DNA of 16,774 nt from Alphaproteobacteria bacterium (GTDB taxonomy: Bacteria > Pseudomonadota > Alphaproteobacteria > UBA6615): contig JAQWSA010000058.1 in the NCBI GenBank assembly GCA_029243445.1, forward strand, positions 1-16,774, given 5' to 3'. Positions 16,119 to 16,774 of this stretch are shown here, piece after piece. Both the position numbers and the translations under genes were made by a program. How positions within the stretch are numbered: position 1 is the stretch's first letter; each line of letters begins with the position of its first letter. The notes beneath the pieces were generated by a model. That model made no database searches, had not been told where the DNA came from, and saw only the letters and a list, made by a program, of their open reading frames with translations.

Positions 16119-16135
16119 TTCAAGAACCGTGCCAA
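16119..16135 (-). promoter_or_regulatory. Sigma-54 (RpoN) -24/-12 promoter of glnK-amtB
   Basis: On the minus strand TTGGCACGGTTCTTGAA matches the sigma-54 consensus TGGCACG-N4-TTGCW. The -24 GG is perfect and the spacing is correct, but the -12 dinucleotide is GA instead of GC. Transcription would begin near 16110, leaving a leader of roughly 40 bases before the glnK ATG. glnK-amtB is a classic NtrC/RpoN-controlled operon, which supports the call. Confidence 0.65.
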
Positions 16136-16235
16136 TTATATAGAATTTCTATAAACCGTTGTTAATAAACGATAATTAGAAATATGATGATTTCATAATA
16201 GTTAATAATGATTAATATTTAGGCAAAGAAAATAT

Positions 16236-16256
16236 ATTGCTTAAATAAAAGGCAAT
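16236..16256. promoter_or_regulatory. Possible NtrC enhancer half-sites upstream of glnK
   Basis: ATTGC at 16236-16240 and GCAAT at 16252-16256 form an inverted repeat with TGC-N11-GCA spacing, which equals the outer positions of the NtrC site TGCACC-N5-GGTGCA. Its centre is about 136 bases upstream of the predicted sigma-54 start, a normal enhancer distance. The inner ACC/GGT bases do not match, so this is tentative. Confidence 0.3.
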
Positions 16257-16328
16257 TTGTAATGACTAATACTAGGTTGCGACAAAAGGTATGCTGGACA
16301 TAAGTTTTATATTCGTAGATTCTTAAGT

Positions 16329-16774
16329 ATGACCTCAACTAATAGAAATGATAATATTATTGATGTTGAAGCGCTTATCGTTGGTGGTGGGCTAGTTGGG
16401 CTTACTCTTGGAATTACTTTAGCCAGTGCTGGCTTACCAGTTATTATTGTTGATAGAGTTGATCCGCATAGTACTATAACTCCAGAATTTGACGGACGCG
16501 CTACGGCTATAGCGAATGGCAGCGCTCATGTATTAAAAGGTATAGGCCTCTGGGAGGCTGTTGATCCTTATATATGCCCCATAAATGATATTCGAGTCAG
16601 CGATGGCGATTCCATGCTTTTTTTGCATTATGACCATCGAGAAATTGGTAACGAACCTTTGGGTTATGTTATAGAAAATAGATTTTTACGATTGGCTATG
16701 TTGGAACATATTCATTCCCTAGATAAACTCAAATTGATAGCGCCAACAGTTATTAGCAACATCACTAGAAATGC
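16329..16774 (+). CDS. UbiH/UbiF/VisC-family FAD-dependent ubiquinone monooxygenase (partial, 3' end outside window)
   Basis: The frame is open from ATG 16329 to the right edge, 148 visible codons. The N terminus carries the FAD-binding Rossmann motif LIVGGGLVGLTLGITLASAG, with glycines at 19, 21 and 24, followed by PVIIVDR. Then come FDGRATAIANGSAHVLKGIG, typical of aromatic-ring hydroxylases of ubiquinone synthesis, and GYVIENRFLRLAMLEHI. The family (UbiH, UbiF, UbiI, alphaproteobacterial UbiL/UbiM) hydroxylates the quinone ring at the inner membrane. Which ring position is used cannot be told from this part. No good ribosome binding site precedes the ATG. A TTGCGA at 16277-16282 could be a -35 box. 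It is divergent from glnK across 257 bases, an arrangement I associate with Rhodospirillales. Confidence 0.88.
   Translation, partial: MTSTNRNDNIIDVEALIVGGGLVGLTLGITLASAGLPVIIVDRVDPHSTITPEFDGRATAIANGSAHVLKGIGLWEAVDPYICPINDIRVSDGDSMLFLHYDHREIGNEPLGYVIENRFLRLAMLEHIHSLDKLKLIAPTVISNITRN

Overview
The window looks like ordinary chromosome of an AT-rich alphaproteobacterium, most plausibly from Rhodospirillales or a neighbouring low-GC lineage. The evidence is the gene families and their order: a ubiH-type monooxygenase divergent from glnK-amtB, then an aminotransferase, ftsK, a lolA-like gene and an exodeoxyribonuclease III gene. The RibA carries the degenerate RibB-like N-terminal domain that I associate with alphaproteobacteria. 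This placement rests on recalled family and synteny patterns, not on a database search. I see no rRNA, tRNA, CRISPR array, insertion sequence, integrase or phage gene.

Layout. At 1-1168 (minus, cut by the left edge) is a JmjC/cupin-4 oxygenase resembling ribosomal oxygenases. It is divergent from yggS (PLP homeostasis, plus). yggS converges on a two-gene minus unit, ribA followed by a YkuD-type L,D-transpeptidase; the ribA frame is broken near its 3' end. An orphan OmpR-type response regulator with an eroded receiver follows on plus. It converges, with a two-base gap, on a long co-directional minus run. Read in the direction of transcription, that run is aminotransferase, ftsK, lolA-like, puuD-like amidase, FAH-family hydrolase, xth, polysaccharide-deacetylase-like protein, PH-like membrane protein and MFS transporter. 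Upstream of it is a separate nitrogen unit, glnK-amtB, with a good sigma-54-like promoter and a clear intrinsic terminator. At the right edge the ubiH-type gene runs off the window on plus.

How the genes fit together. glnK-amtB is a standard ammonium sensing and uptake unit. The aminotransferase (possibly lysine/diaminopimelate pathway), FtsK (chromosome segregation at the septum), the LolA-like lipoprotein carrier and the L,D-transpeptidase all concern cell envelope or division. YggS, RibA and UbiH serve cofactor and quinone metabolism. xth is DNA repair. PuuD-like and FAH-like enzymes are small-molecule hydrolases lying inside the housekeeping run.

No clearly new multi-gene system is visible. 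The points most worth a second look are the one-base frameshift in ribA, a structured intergenic element with a perfect 17-bp inverted repeat next to the amtB terminator, the degenerate receiver of the orphan regulator, and the translationally coupled deacetylase-like / PH-like membrane protein pair of unknown function.
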